Source: Talpa occidentalis (Eukaryota > Chordata > Mammalia > Eulipotyphla > Talpidae). Taken from it: a DNA stretch of 64,000 bases. Position numbers and translations under genes: made by a program. The DNA is taken from NCBI RefSeq assembly GCF_014898055.3, contig NW_023601543.1, positions 17,243,433 through 17,307,432 of the forward strand. Direction: 5' to 3'. Below, in pieces: positions 47,973 to 61,445 of this stretch (position 1 is its first letter; every line of letters begins with the position of its first letter). The notes beneath the pieces were generated by a model. That model saw only the letters and a list, made by a program, of their open reading frames with translations, did no database searches and was not told where the DNA came from.

Positions 47973-47998
47973 AAAGCAATGCTGTTCTGAAGGTGTAT

Positions 47999-48042
47999 TT
48001 GAGGTGGTCCGGAGAAATATTTGAGGTGTTCCGGAGAAATAT
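47999..48042 (+). repeat. 22-bp tandem duplication with paired CCGGA sites
   Basis: The unit ttgaggtggtccggagaaat plus at occurs at 47999-48020 and again at 48021-48042 with one mismatch (ggtccgg versus gttccgg). Each unit carries a CCGGA core, the kind bound by ETS factors, just after the CpG island. Confidence 0.85.
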
Positions 48043-51000
48043 AAAAAGAAGTTCCTGCTTCCATAGCAGGGAAATTAGTAGCCATACAGTTTTAGCAACA
48101 TGAAGGAAACGAAACACCCCAGTGGACTGTAATAGGTGCTCTTAGATTAGCATTTAATTGATTGTGTTGTGGTGAGGGTCAGAGAGAGCTTCCTTGAATT
48201 TTAGATTGTTCTATGACTATAATTAACAAACCAGGTACACAATCTTGAGGATCAATCGCTACTCTTAACCTGTTTGTAGGAGACATTGCAAATGTCTGCT
48301 CTGTTACTATCATTTGGTTGAAATATCTTGGTCATCTTAGTCCAAAGACTTCTGATTTGCAGCATAGGATACTCCTGCTCTCTAAAAAGAGTACAGTTGA
48401 AGAAGGAAAGGCATTTTAAATTAAAAGGTGATCCACAGCTTTACGTTCTGTTCCATGATTGCCCAGCATTTGCTTGCTTGCTCACCCCCCCTTCATATCT
48501 GCAATGTAGTGAAAGAATTTTCATAAAGCACAGTGTAACCCTTAAAGTAAATAACAAGGAAACCAGAATCTGAGCTTTGCCATTTATTGTCCAAGTTTTT
48601 TGTGTGGTGTATAAATTTACCATTGCAAAGTTTGTTTTTTTTTTAAGGGTACTTAAAAGCTTTCAAGTATGCCAAAGTGATGTTGGAACCTCTAAAAGAT
48701 AATAAAAAGTCACAAGTTGGATTTGCAAAGGGGTCCAGGTAATTTCTAAAATGAAGCCATGGTGTAAATGCTATTTAAAAGTTTTCAGGTTGTCCCCCAC
48801 AATGTTTTTGAAAAACAGGTGTTTCTAGAAAACAGGTCTAGGAGGAAATGTTAATATTTGCATGATAAAATAGAGTGGTCTTAGAGAAATTCCAGATACA
48901 GTAAAAAGCAAATATTTTTTGAAAACATGAATCAGTATTTACCATTAGTTCTGGGCTCCAATTATGAATTAAGAATAGGCATTCATTTGGCAAAATATAC
49001 ATCGGGACTGAAGGAAAGAATGATTTGTGAAATCATTGTGCTGTAAGGGTGAGTAAGTGAGATTTCAAATATTCAAACATAGAAGTGTGATAAAAGGTAA
49101 GGGCAGATTGTATGTAACTACCCTCTCACTTAAAGGACCACTTCAAAGTCTAAATATCCTAAGATTCCATATGTATAACAAACAGAGATGACCATTGTCT
49201 CCTTCATAGTAGTTGTACGTTTCTGATACATTTAATACAAAGATTCCTGCTGAAGCCAAACAGGCCAACATTGAAGTTTATGCTGTACAATATTACTATA
49301 AATTATCAAACTGCAAAATATTCTTTTGATATGTTGGTTCTGAAAACAGAAGGCTTAGAGGAACTTTATTTTCCATGAGAGACTTAAAACTTGGGAGTGG
49401 AATGAGGATTGGGTACTAATTAACATAACATTTTTTTTTTTTGGCCCATTCTATGTTAGAGACAGTTATTACAGTTTATGTTTTTTTTTTTTTTTCTTGA
49501 AACTTGCTTTTCCCCAAAAGTTCATCAGCTTCAGTTTTAAGTATAGTTATCAAGAGCCTGGTGTAGATTACGATAATGGATAATAAATTCCCTGAAGTTT
49601 CCCAAACAACTGATTGAGTGATTTACTCACTCACTTACTTACTGACCTGAGGTCAAAAGAAGACCAGAACTTTGAATACCCGACTCAACAATTTTTTTTT
49701 TTAATGAAAACACATTTTCTTATAGTACTCATATATATGTTCTCTCTCACGCATACACTTAGAAACCATCCCATGAGAATGACATATATTGGATATAAAG
49801 CATGTATGATAATTTTATTGATATACACATTTCTTTAAATTCCTGTTGATTTACCCTCAAAAGTAGTAATCTGTGCATACATGAAAAATATTCCAATCAG
49901 GTACCATTTGGAAGATAGATTTGAACAGAATTACTAGCACAAATACAGGCAGATTAAATGATGAAGACTGAGGGATAGTATTTAGCAATTCCATAGCTGG
50001 ACATGTAGCTGTTGATTATAAAATATTAAAAGGAATCAAATTTCAGAAGTGTTCCTATAGACAACTGCTTTAAATCATCTGCAGATTTTGGGTGTTAGAT
50101 TAAGCCGTTACTTCCCACAGAGATTACTATTAGTTTTCCTTCACCTAAAAGGTAAAACGGTCTGAATCCTTGAATCCTGGCTTAATGTACTATTTCCATT
50201 CCTTTCCATTTTCCATTGATTTTTAGAATTGAGGGAATTAAATATCAAATAGAACTGTGCTTAATTTGAGCAGGTGACTACTATAAAAGGTTTCACAGCT
50301 TTTGATTATTCCTAAAAACTTTCATAGTCCAACCTTAGGTGTCTCTTCAGTATGTGGATTCTGTTATAATGACTTATTTAATGTATAGAGAATTTTAGTT
50401 TACTGGATGGTCTATGGTACAATTTAGCAAGACCAGCGATTTACTTACATTTAGTACCAATAAAAAATAGGACTGAGGAGATTGGAATCTGATGGAATGA
50501 ACTGAAAATTATTGTATAGTAATATTTATACCAGTTGCACTGCTCTAAAATTTTTGTATATAATCAAAATGAACTAGTTCTAATTGGAGATATTAAATAT
50601 ATTTACGGTTTATGTTGGATCCCAAATATGTTTAAAATAATAACTGAGGTCTGATAAATAAAGCCTGTTAAATACTTATGTAACCTTAGGGCTCATTTCT
50701 AGACCTGGAAATAAAATCTTGGATAATTTACAACTTAGAAAAAAATTCTGAATTTTACTTCCTGTCCAAGCCTCCACTTTAGGTAAACAATAGCATATGG
50801 TGAAACATTCATATATGCCAACTAGCCACTATCTCTTGGATGATGTTTTCAATGTGATGTAATGACTCTGAAATATTGGATTCTCCATCCCCTCCCTACT
50901 CTAATTGTATGAGTGGAGAATTTAATGGGAAAATGTACACAGAAAAACGTGTTAAATAACCTCTTTTCATATCAGTGGATCACCTCCTGTGAAGCTTGTA

Positions 51001-54000
51001 TTCTGAGCTTTCATATTTGTGTTTATGGTAGGTTTGTGCCAAGATTAATATTTTTTTCCTGGGTACTTATGACAGGTCTCTATGGCTGTATCCAGGTGAC
51101 ACCCAAATATGTGAGTGAAAAGTTCCGTCAACCTTCCAGCTGTTTGAGGTGATGCAAACAAACATCTGGTTGGTTGAGAGAATTTTTTACTTAGTCTCTG
51201 GATGTTTTGAAGTCATTTAACAGACTGATGAATTTTAATGTCTATATCAGAAAAGAAACAAAAAAATGAAACACTTTGAAATACACTTAGAGTACCTTAA
51301 ACATCCTTGGGTTGTTATAAAATACATAATGAAGTAAGTGCCATCCCAAATCTTTAGCCTTCTATGAAATATTTAAGGAGATGTGTTTGCATCCCTCAAC
51401 AATTACAAAACTAAAACCACCCTGACCTTTTCAACGACCCAGGAAATTAAAAACTTGAACTTCATTTCTACCTCCCTCCAACACCCCCAGTACTGATTCA
51501 TTAGTTTAAAGAAATCAACATAAAGAGTTTGATATGTTGGCTTAAAATTTCCCACACCTCATTTTCCACCAATTCTTCTACTGCCATGGAAACTAGACGG
51601 GACAGACAGCTGGGAGTCACTAATTCAGGATGGGAACCTGCTTGTTAATTTAATTTCATGCCAGCCTGTTGGTCCTTGAAAGTAACTGTAAGAGGCTGGG
51701 GAATTGAATTTGTGAGCAATAAATGATTAAGCAGACCACAAATCAGTGCCATCTCTGTCATTTTCCTGAGGATCTTACTGCAACCCTCTTCGTCCCTACT
51801 CAAGCAGTTCTTTAAAAATAATTACAGAAATAGAGGTTTGATTTGCATAATCCTATTGGTATTTAGGTATGCTACAGAGTATTTTTGTTCTATGAGGATT
51901 TTCACAGCTATAAAATAGTTTCATAATAGCTATTATATTGAAAAAATGTTCTTTCAAATTATGATTTTCGTAGACTTTGAAGAAGCCTAGTTACCCATCA
52001 CAGTAACATTAAATATACATGATACTTAAACTTCCAGGTACAATTGGTTATTTTCTTTTTCAAATATAAAAACAATTTTATTAAAATATCTATACCCCAC
52101 TATGTTTTATTTCAGAGACCAAATGTATTTGAATACATTGATTTAAAATTTGTAAGATACTCGCTTTGCTCGTTCCCATTAAAGCATACTGATTGTTTTA
52201 ATTTTAATTGGCTGTTATCAGTTGATTAGTAAATAATGAGGAAATTGTCTTTTAATGTTTTTCATATTCCATTGTAACACTTTTGTGACTGGTTATGACT
52301 TACAAAATTGGAATCACAAACTCTAATTTGAGCTGAATTACAATTCATGTTAAGGTTTTGCAATGTTACCAGCTATGGGTCTTGCTAAAGAAAAAATTTT
52401 TTGTGTGTATTTGAAACTATAAACAAATTCCTACTTTATGTTCAAGAAAAAGTGATTCCCAAAAAGAACAAAAAGAGTGGAGATCTATATATGTCACCAG
52501 GTACTTTCTTGTTTTAAGTCATTAAGATTTCAAAATACAAACATCCCAGACAGAATTATTAATAATAGAATGAAGTGGTGACATAAAAGCTTAGGAAAAA
52601 TAATATTTGCACTTTTACATTTTAAGGAATATTGATGGATATGAATGTCCTGTTGTTACTTATTGAATTGCATGTTTTGTTAGTTTATCTTTGTTCCTTG
52701 AACCATATATGTATGATACCAAAATATTTGAGTAAAACATGGGAAATTAAGTCAACATTGTTGATGTCCTAGTATCTTTCTCTGTGATAACTTCTGTAGC
52801 ATCTTCATTTTCTATAATCTGTCAGCAGATGCTTGGCACAGTCAATCATCTGGATGATTCCAAATATTTGACTCTTCACCCAGTGATGGTCGATGTAATA
52901 GCCTCAGTTTCCCTTTTGAATTTACTATATATTTGCTTTTCAGTTGTTTTCCTATTTATATGAAAAATATTATAAATATTTAGAATGTTGATGTAGATGA
53001 TATACTAATACATAATACATACATATGTAACTCTCATTAGAATCCCTATATGGATGTATCAGAGGAAATCTTTTCATTTTAATGTTTGGAATTACAGTTT
53101 TAGTGTTTTTAGCTGCCTGTATGAAAGAAAGTTTTTAAAGCAGTCAAAATAAAAGTACATTGCTATCAGTTTGCATACTTCAGGGATAAATCTGATGGCT
53201 GACTAAGGTCAAGGAGAAAATTTCCCAGATGCATGGTTTTGCATAATTGGTAGATTCTAAGTGTTTATATTACTTCTAATGCCTCTATGTGGTTTAGACA
53301 CCTGTCAAAAAGAAGGTGCCAGATTAGATGAACAATTGGTTTATTAGATATTGCAATCCCTATGTCCCAGCTGTATATAGACATTTTAAGAAAACTACTC
53401 AGTTGTTCAGAGAAATTAGAAAAAGATACTACAGATGGCCTATCTCAGTAATCCAGGTTTTTTTCAGGTACATTTAAAATTAAATGTCCTAAGAGATGAT
53501 TAATTCAGGAAAGTTATTGATAATGAACTCATCTTATGCTACACATCCTTTGCACCTATGATGATGCCTTATTAAAGGTGTCTCAATCTTGCTAATTACC
53601 ACCTGTGTTTAAATATAGAGGTGTATAAATACACTACAACCACACAGTAACTGGAAGCCTTCTAAACCTAAAATGTTGCTAGCTAACTCATTTTCTATCA
53701 ACAAAATGTTTCTGATCAACATTTTGAATTTGCACTCTCTGTGTTACCCCCTTGAGCATTAATGATTTTCTTTTTTAAAGATGCTTTGCTTAATTGCAAG
53801 CATTTGAGTAATATTGATGTGTGATATCCTGCTCTATTTACTCACCCCAAAATATGTTTGTGTTTATGTGTATAGGGATGGATTTTTTTTCTAAAGGAAT
53901 GTTTATTAAAAAGTACATTTTAGACATGGATTTCTCAAGAATCTTTACAGAAACATATTAAGTTTATTACATATTTGCTTACTCTATGTTTGAAAAGAAT

Positions 54001-54893
54001 ATATTCTTGTGATTGACTCATTATATATTTAGAGCAATGAGGGGAAACATTGAAAGAATTGCTGTGCAAGTAAAATAAACTCCTTGTAGAAAGATCACTT
54101 TGAGATCTAGTGATTTCTAAGGGAGGAGAGTGTGCAGTTGATTGGCCAATTGATACCTATTGCTTAAACTTGAGAAGACTTGGACCTTGAAATATCAATC
54201 AAATCACTCTCATTCCTCTTTGCCTTTTCCCCTCCCTGCCAAATTTCCTCCTTTCTTTCTCCCCTCTTATTTTCCTGTCTTTCTCTTTCAGCTACTATAA
54301 TGTTTAGGTTTATGAGAAAGGAAGCTCTGGGACATTCACTAAAATACTGGAAATGATTAACATTTTTGCTGTTTTTCTAAATATGACAAATTATGTATAT
54401 CCTATAGAATTCTCAGTATAATGTTAAATATTATTCTTTACATTGTTTTTGGTTCATGTATTCTTTTAATTATTCTGGGTAGGAGTTGAAATAACACCAA
54501 TTTTCTGGGCTGGTACTTTTTATTACAGATTTACTCTGTGTATGTATCCATACATTGTTGGTGCATTTGTGACAGATCTTTCATGTTTAGTCTAATAAAA
54601 TGTCAACACTTAGGTGTGACACCATTTATTTTTGGCTTCAAATCCAGGAAGTGTTTACACAAGGGTGCTACATTTTGTTCATTGTTTTGTTCTTTTCCCC
54701 TGTTTGAGATATTGCCTTGATGAAACATTGGACAACTTGTGAAAGTGAGGTAATTTCAATGTAAACAATTAGAATTCAGCGCAAGAGAAATATTTTAAGG
54801 GTAATATAACACAGCAGAGAGAAAATTTTCACAATATATTTCTGTATAACATGGAATAAAACATGTTTAAGAAAATGTGTAAAACAACAATAG

Positions 54894-55170
54894 AGGGCCT
54901 CCCTGGTAGCGCAGCGGTTGAGCGCTGGGTTGTGAAGCTGCCCGCAGCCTCTTAAGCGCTGGTTCGATCCCCAGCTGCTCCCCGGCCACCAGAGGAGGGT
55001 CCCACATGCGCAGACCTCTCCTGCTGCCCGCTGCTCCCCTCAGCAGTGTACTTTGGTCCTTCTGCCTGTTCTGCTGCCCGCTCTGGCTCTGGTGAATTCT
55101 CTCACCTCCTGAGCTTCTGACTGTACCCAGTGCTTGTATAAATAAATAAATAAATCTTTTTTAAAAAATA
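54894..55170 (+). mobile_element. tRNA-derived SINE, full length
   Basis: GC-rich subtype starting gagggcctccctggtagcg, with B box GGTTCGATCCC intact near 54961. It ends aaataaataaataaatcttt. An approximate target-site duplication of the acaacaatag/acaacagtag type is present. Confidence 0.92.
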
Positions 55171-56167
55171 CAACAACAACAGTAGACCTAGCAAGAGAAC
55201 TCTGGTCCCAGACATTTAGCAAATTACTTGGGACTACTTTATTGTTGAAAGGAAGGGAAACAATCAAGGTTTGCACAGAGCTTTAGGGAACTGGGTCATG
55301 AAGTCTCAAGTGATTTTCATAGACTCTCCAGTTCTCATGTATTGGCCTCTTTTATTGAAGACTTCAGTATTTTGTGGGTTGGGTTATAGATAATAAAACA
55401 ATCTTCATGAAAAAAATTTCATTTGTTCGTTTTTTTCATTCACTCATTTACCAAAACTATTTAAAGGCCCCTGATAACGGAGTGATACAAAGACATTTAA
55501 AGAATTTATCTAGTGGGCAGAAACAGGCATATAAGTGTGTTCTTATTATGTAACAGATGCTCTAGAAGAGAAATAATTGGAATGTTCTTGAAACTCAAAG
55601 ATAGATACAGTTTAATAATCGATATGTCATTTGAATTGGCTTTTAAGGATTAACTAGTAATTTTTTAGTCAAAAAATATGGAAAACTACATTCCACCTGG
55701 CAAAGGATAAATGAATGGATAACACCAACGCAAAGTAACAGTGTCATTTTATTTCCTATCTAGATCTTATTTTATTTCCTTGTATGTATCAGACACACAG
55801 ATAGTGCTTAGTACTTATTTGTTGAATGAATGTTAAGATTTTTCCTGCATGGAATGTTATACTGGAGATTGGTTTTTCAGATTGTTTATCCAAAACCATG
55901 CAATGTAGTGTATTATAGACAAATCTACTGAATTAGGTTAGGGGCTTTAAAGTTAGGAAGTAAAGTTAGGAAGGTGGCTCCCAACTTTGGATTTTAGAAA
56001 GATAATGCCTATATGAAGGATGGATTGAAGTGGATTGAAATTGGCAGCATGGTGAGGCTAAGAGTCTGTGTAGCCATCATGAGAAATCTGAATGTATGTA
56101 CCAAGAGAATAACAGTAATGGTGGAAAAGAGGGCAAAAAATTGAATACCATTGATAGCATTGGTGGG
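55171..56167 (+). other. intronic sequence with an L2 end fragment
   Basis: Mostly unique. Near 55765-55836, 'cttgtatgtatcagacacac' and 'tagtacttatttgttgaat' match an L2 3' end. Near 55495-55600 an old repeat of unknown family is possible. Confidence 0.5.
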
Positions 56168-56422
56168 CAGGCCTCTCTGGTGGTGCAAGGGGTTATGCAC
56201 AATAATGTGAAGCTGTCTGCAGCCTCTGCAGCAAGAGTTTTATCACTGGCCAGCGCAGCAGACCTCTCCTGTCAAGCCCACTACTCCCCTCAGCAGTGTA
56301 TTTCTGTTAGTCCGCCTGTTTCTGCTCCCCACTCTGTCTCTGGTGAATCCTTTCACCCCCAAACCTCTGGCCTGTACTCCAGTTCTTGTATGCATAAATA
56401 AATAAATCCTTAAAAAAATAAG
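56168..56422 (+). mobile_element. tRNA-derived SINE, diverged
   Basis: It starts caggcctctctggtggtgc and ends ataaataaataaatccttaa. The tRNA-like part is shortened and the B-box region reads gagttttatcactggcc. The flanking repeat is imperfect, gcattggtggg (up to 56167) versus gcatcggtggg (56426-56436). Confidence 0.85.
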
Positions 56423-56839
56423 ATTGCATCGGTGGGATTTGGAAATTGATTACATTCAGAGGGTGAGGGAGAAGGAAGAGTGACTGATGGTTTTGACTTG
56501 GGAAATTAGGTAATGGCACGAAGCAACATGGAAACAGAAGGAAAAAGACTAGTGTTGGTGGGCATAATGAGTCAGTTTGGATTTACTCATTGAGAGACAC
56601 CATCTAGACATTGAGATGGAGATGGTTTGTGAGAGATGGAAATTATAGGTGAAGATCAGGTCTGGAGGTTGAGTCAATGTAGTAGTTGAAATCATAGGAA
56701 TAGAAAGGTGAATTCACCTAGGAAGTGTATATGAAGAGTAAGAAGAGAAGCAGAGGTGAAATTTTAAGAAAGAGTGAATTTAAGAGATTGGTAAAATAAG
56801 AGAAGTCTTCAGGAAAGAGCAAGTCAGAATATTGGTCAG

Positions 56840-56940
56840 GTCTATGGCCATACCACCCTGAACTTGCCCCATGTCATCTGCTCTTGGAAACTAAGCAAGG
56901 AGGGTCAGGACTGGTTAGTACTTGGATGGGAGAATATTGG
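56840..56940 (+). pseudogene. 5S rRNA pseudogene, 3'-truncated
   Basis: It starts gtctatggccataccaccc and continues ctgaacttgcccc, 'ggaaactaagcaaggag', then 'tggttagtacttggatggg' and agaa. This matches the first 90-100 bases of mammalian 5S rRNA, with several substitutions, including in the region of the internal pol III control elements. The last 20 or so bases are unrecognisable and no terminator T run follows, so it is a dead dispersed copy. No A-tail or duplication is clear. Confidence 0.92.
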
Positions 56941-57029
56941 TTAGAGAGGTAGGAGGAAAACCCGAAAATAATGAAATAGATGCTAAGGGAGGAAAGAATT
57001 TTATAATTGTCATTTGGACAAAGGCATGA

Positions 57030-57130
57030 AAAGGTAATTCACAAGAGGAAATAAAAATGGCCAATGAATATGTAAAAAAGCTCTATCTTCAGTAATCAAA
57101 ATATATGCAAATTAAGAACAATAAATACAG
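57030..57130 (+). mobile_element. old LINE-1 ORF2 fragment
   Basis: 'ttcacaagaggaaataaa', then 'aatggccaatgaatatgta' and 'aatatatgcaaattaag' correspond to an ORF2 stretch of sense LINE-1 (compare 13670-13760). Strongly diverged and short. Confidence 0.6.
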
Positions 57131-57179
57131 CATGTTTTTGTTTGTTTTCAAAGATAATGAATGCTCAGTGTAATTGTTC

Positions 57180-58052
57180 AAGTCCCAAACCTTAGTCTTT
57201 CTTGATTCCTCTTTTTTCACACCTGACATTCAGTCAATAAACAAATGTTAACTCTACCTCCAAACTAGCTCATCTCTGAATCATTTTCTCTTCATTCATT
57301 ACACTTTAGACTAAACCACCATCATCTCTCACCCAGACTATTGAAATTACCTCCTAATTCATTCCCCTGCAGACATTTTTTGTCCCCAGGTAGTTTTCTA
57401 TACAGCAACCATCATGTTCCTTTTAAAGTGTAAATATTATTTTCTGGCTCTCCGTCCTCCAATGGCTGGCTTCTTAACACACTTAAAATTTAAAAATCTT
57501 AATAGTGGCCTACAAGGCACTACATGATTTGGTCCATGGCTTTTTATTGGACCTCATTCCCTATCATTCTTCCCACCAATCTTTGCTCATACCACTCTAG
57601 CCATACAGCCTTCAATTTTACTTCTTAAACATGCAGTACATTTTTGTTTCTCTGGAAATATACACTTGATATTTCTTCTACCTGAAATGGATTTTCACCG
57701 AAATTTCATGGGTTTTGTTTCTCACTTCATTCAGATTTTTGATCAAATATTCCTCCTCATCATGAAGGACTTCCCTGACCATCTTATTTTGGTCAGCGAA
57801 GTCCTATTGTGATTCTTCCTTCCCTGTGCCTTTATCCACTTCTATGTAGTTTCTCATGGTTACTCATATTGACCTGGTATCACACTATATTTTCTGTTTA
57901 TTTATGATTTATAAAATCTACTAGCGTATTGGCTCCATGAAGTCATGGACTCTGTGTCTATTTTGTTCACTTCTGCATCCGTATCACCTAGCACAATGAC
58001 GGGTACATAGTTGGTGTTTAATAAGTATTGGTTGAATAAATGAATGAATAAT
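57180..58052 (+). mobile_element. L2 (LINE-2) 3' portion
   Basis: 'ggcctacaaggcactacat' then gatttggtcc, 'cctgaaatggattttcac', 'aaggacttccctgaccat' and the terminal 'agttggtgtttaataagt' with (TGAA)n mark an L2 element of about 870 bp. It is the most complete L2 in the window and is dead. Confidence 0.88.
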
Positions 58053-58074
58053 AAGGATGTGATGAAATGTTAAG

Positions 58075-58440
58075 TGGTATAAATTTGGCAGTTTGCAGCT
58101 AAAGCCTTAAAAATGCACATACCATTTGACCCAGTAATTCTGCATCTGGGAATTTGTCCTAAAGATATAATGTGAAGTGCAGAAAAGCTTTATTTGCAAA
58201 GATTTTCAACAAGCATTATTTGTAATAGTGGGAAAAATGAAGGGACTTAAATGTTCAACAAGGGAATTGCTAAGTGATTTATGGTACATCTAGACAATGT
58301 AATATTTTATGGCCATTAAAGATGATGTGTACAAATATTTTATGATAAGAGGAAAACATTTATGTTATACTAGCATGCTAAATCAGGATAAAGAATTGTA
58401 TACACTCAATATGTAAAAAAAGAAAAAAAAAGACTAGGGT
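58075..58440 (+). mobile_element. ancient LINE-1 (L1M-type) ORF2 C-terminal fragment
   Basis: 'ccatttgacccagtaattc', 'gggaatttgtcctaaagat', 'tatggtacatctagacaat' and 'atggccattaaagatgat' correspond to the ORF2 C-terminus and following region of old LINE-1s. Diverged throughout. Confidence 0.75.
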
Positions 58441-60469
58441 AAGTGTTAAAAGTTATTTGGGAAAGATTAATAAGAAGTCATTTTTTTTCCTTTTCTATAA
58501 AAGTTTGTCTAACTTCATTACAGAGAATACATTTACAAATCAAAGAGGAAACAAAACTATAAACATTGCCACCTTAGTAGTGAGGTTTAGGTAACAAAAC
58601 AGAGAAAATAAGCCTATTCTCTTTAAGAGAGAGTGCTGGAGGGAGAGGAATTGTAACTGGGGCCTTTTTTTGAAGAGGTCTACAGATACAGACAGGGAAA
58701 ATAATTGAGATCCACTGATCCAATCTAGCTTTCATTCACTGGAGAACCAAGGAGGGCTGAGTTTATCCTGTCAGGATTTGAACAGGATATTCAAGAGAGA
58801 TTAGGCAAGTTAAGGTTCTTCACATTGCTGTGGAAAGCACTAGCAATTTGCTTCATGTAAAACAGAAGTGATTACTCACTATATTTCTTCATGTCATGTA
58901 GTAAAAACAATTAAGTGAAGTTAGACTGTAGATTACTTGGCTATTCAGCCACAGTCACCTCTAATGGAAAAGAAGAAAAATAACATTGACAAGTTTTGGC
59001 AGGTCTCATCATTAGAAATGCTCATATTGCCAGAAAAAAAAAGAAGCTGCAGCCAATAATGTAAACCTAGAAGTTCTCTTGGCCTATAGAAAGTGAAAAT
59101 ACAGGGTGTTGCAGCATTGTCTAAGAGCACTGATCATTGCAGTGGGGAAACTGTTATTAACACAATTATTTTCTACAAGGCCTTCGAGTAAACGTCCCAT
59201 TAGAAAAATATTAGAGGTTTCCTGTGTAGCAATATGTAAATATATATTCATTAATAAAATAAAGAATAACATAGGTGCAGTCCAAAGTTCCTTGAAAATA
59301 AAAATAGTGTTAATATAGGCATTATTAGGATAGAAGTGAGTAATTATTATAAAACAAGTTTAAAAAGTCCTGTTTCTTAAATGAACAGGAATTTTACTTC
59401 TAATGTCCATATAAGGAAGATATCTATCCATACACACATGTGCCTATTAGTATATGTGCATATTCATATATGTGTGTTTTTTGAACCAAACTTTTAGACC
59501 CCTTTTCTCTTCAACCCAATTTCTGTGTTTACTCTCCATAGCCAGTCTCAGATGGTAGGTTAATTTTGAGAACTCTTTCTAGAGAACATTATTCTCTATA
59601 TAGGTCCAAACAAGAGGCAATGCCACTAATTAAAATCTGGGTTAAATGATTTGGGTTTAGGACTCTGAAGAGCTAGTCTATCGCCATAACCATTAGTTCT
59701 GTGAGATGCATTTCTAACATTTATGTCATTTTTTAAAACCCTCCTGCTTTTCAGTCCTCTGTGTATCATACCAAGGCAAAATGCTGCACATAGGGAGGTT
59801 TTTTTTAAAAGCATTTTTTTTGCTAATTTCCGTTCAGAATCAGCCTGATGGGTATGAAGCCAATTTCCTCAGATGTGATTTGGTATATATGGCACAAGAG
59901 CCAGGAATATTTTTTGTAATCTAGAGCTAAGTACTTTCTAAAAGGACTTCCCTTGAAAGATTCTAACTTAGCACTATTATGGAACCACCTGAGCACTTGA
60001 GCACAACTAGGTCTTTTTTGAGCAACATTAACAGTGATGAAAAATGCACATTGGGCAATTAGATTGCAACTAATCAAGAGCACCACTTCATTCTATTATG
60101 AATGATTTCTATGTAGTGTATTGGATATGGAGATCATTAGTAATAATATAAAACTCTATTATCATTACAAGGTCACCTTGGTGATCTTTGTCAAAGGTGA
60201 CAATGATGTTATTGACCTACCTTTTTAAAAAATTGCATTTAGATATTGTCTTCTCTTGATTTGCTATGTAGAACTCTTAAATTGTTTGCCCTCATTTCTG
60301 AGATTTTGCCTGAAATATAAAAAAATAGGTTTTGGAATTACTTGATTGATAAATTGGGGTGATAAGGTTAATTAAGTGCCAATCATAAAATATTGGAACG
60401 TTAATGTTTAAAAATTTTCCCTTCTCTCTTGCTTTAATTCATCATGCTGCCTTTTCTAAAATGGGTTTT
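58441..60469. other. unique intronic sequence
   Basis: AT-rich and non-coding. I see no gene, RNA or repeat that I can support. Confidence 0.5.
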
Positions 60470-61445
60470 TGAGGAATTTAAAAAATACAGCTTTTTGAAA
60501 CGAGTAATATATGTACATTATGGAAAAATTAGAAAATACAAATATACAAAAAGAAGAAAATCATTTATTTTACATACATATATACCTTTTTCTAAACTGA
60601 ACTCACATTGTTATAACTTTATAATGTGCTTTTTGTTTATCAATATATTGTTAACATATTTCCATGTCAATAAAATATATACTATACTTACATATGTGTG
60701 TATAGAGAGAAACAGAGATGCAAAAACATGAAAAACAGCCAAAATGTTATAATTCCTCCTCCTCCAACTCTTCCCAAGTATTATATAAAAGCAGTAAATT
60801 AAAGCCCTAGGTGGAAATTATATGAAATGATAATTGACATCTTAACAGTTCTTATAGCATATTAAATGACTGCTTAGTAATCTATCATATGGTTGTTCCT
60901 TGATTTATTTCACCAAACTCCAATTATTGAGCATTTAGGCAATTTCCAATATTTACTCTTACAAAAATAAAGAAATCAAGAAAATGTTCTTATGCATGCC
61001 TCTTTGTAAATATCTGTGATTGCTTTATAACTTATAAAAGTGAAATAACTGCATCGAAGGGAGTGCTCTTTTTTTTAAGTCTTTTGGTGTCTACTGACAT
61101 ATTTCCTTCCATAAATGTTGTACCAATTTGTATTATTGCTGAAAGATTTTTTTTTAAAGATTTTTATTTATTTATGCATACAAGAGCTGGGGTACAGGCC
61201 AGAGATGCGGGGGTTGAGAGGATCTACCAGAGACAGAGTGGGGAACAGAACAGGCAGACTGACTGAAATACACTGCTGAGGGGAGCAGCGGGAGAGACAT
61301 GAGAGGTCTGCCTTTCCATTTGGGTTTCTCCCTGGCTGGCTGAGGATTGAACTCGTGCTGCACAGGCTGTGGATTGCCTCACAGTGTGGTGCTTAACCCC
61401 TTGCGCCACCAGGGAGGCCCTACTGAAAGATTTTTTAAAGTTCAT
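60470..61445 (-). mobile_element. ancient LINE-1 (L1M-type) remnant, antisense
   Basis: 'aaaaattagaaaatacaaat', 'ttgatttatttcaccaaac', 'gagcatttaggcaatttcc' and 'tgcatcgaagggagtgctc' follow the order of the antisense 3' region of old LINE-1s. A SINE interrupts it at 61153-61422. Confidence 0.6.
61153..61422 (-). mobile_element. tRNA-derived SINE, full length
   Basis: Minus strand. The 14-bp repeat ctgaaagatttttt flanks it (61139-61152 and 61423-61436). It belongs to the 'aaggggttaagcaccacac' subtype and is well preserved, with few gaps. Confidence 0.94.

Larger units (their letters stand above)
47831..54893 (+). other. presumed first intron, mostly unique sequence
   Basis: The sequence after the donor and CpG island contains almost no interspersed repeats for 7 kb. 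Simple features are a CT/T run (47934-47972), a 22-bp tandem pair (47999-48042), and T runs near 49430 and 49485. Around 51590-51860 the sequence is repeat-free with a POU-octamer ATTTGCATAA at 51841. A pyrimidine tract ending in CAG at 54291 resembles a splice acceptor but no exon is evident after it. Confidence 0.5.

Noticed and set aside
54215..54291. Long pyrimidine tract with CAG as a splice acceptor for exon 2
   Set aside because: No donor at a sensible distance and no coding frame follow; kept only as a possible cryptic site.
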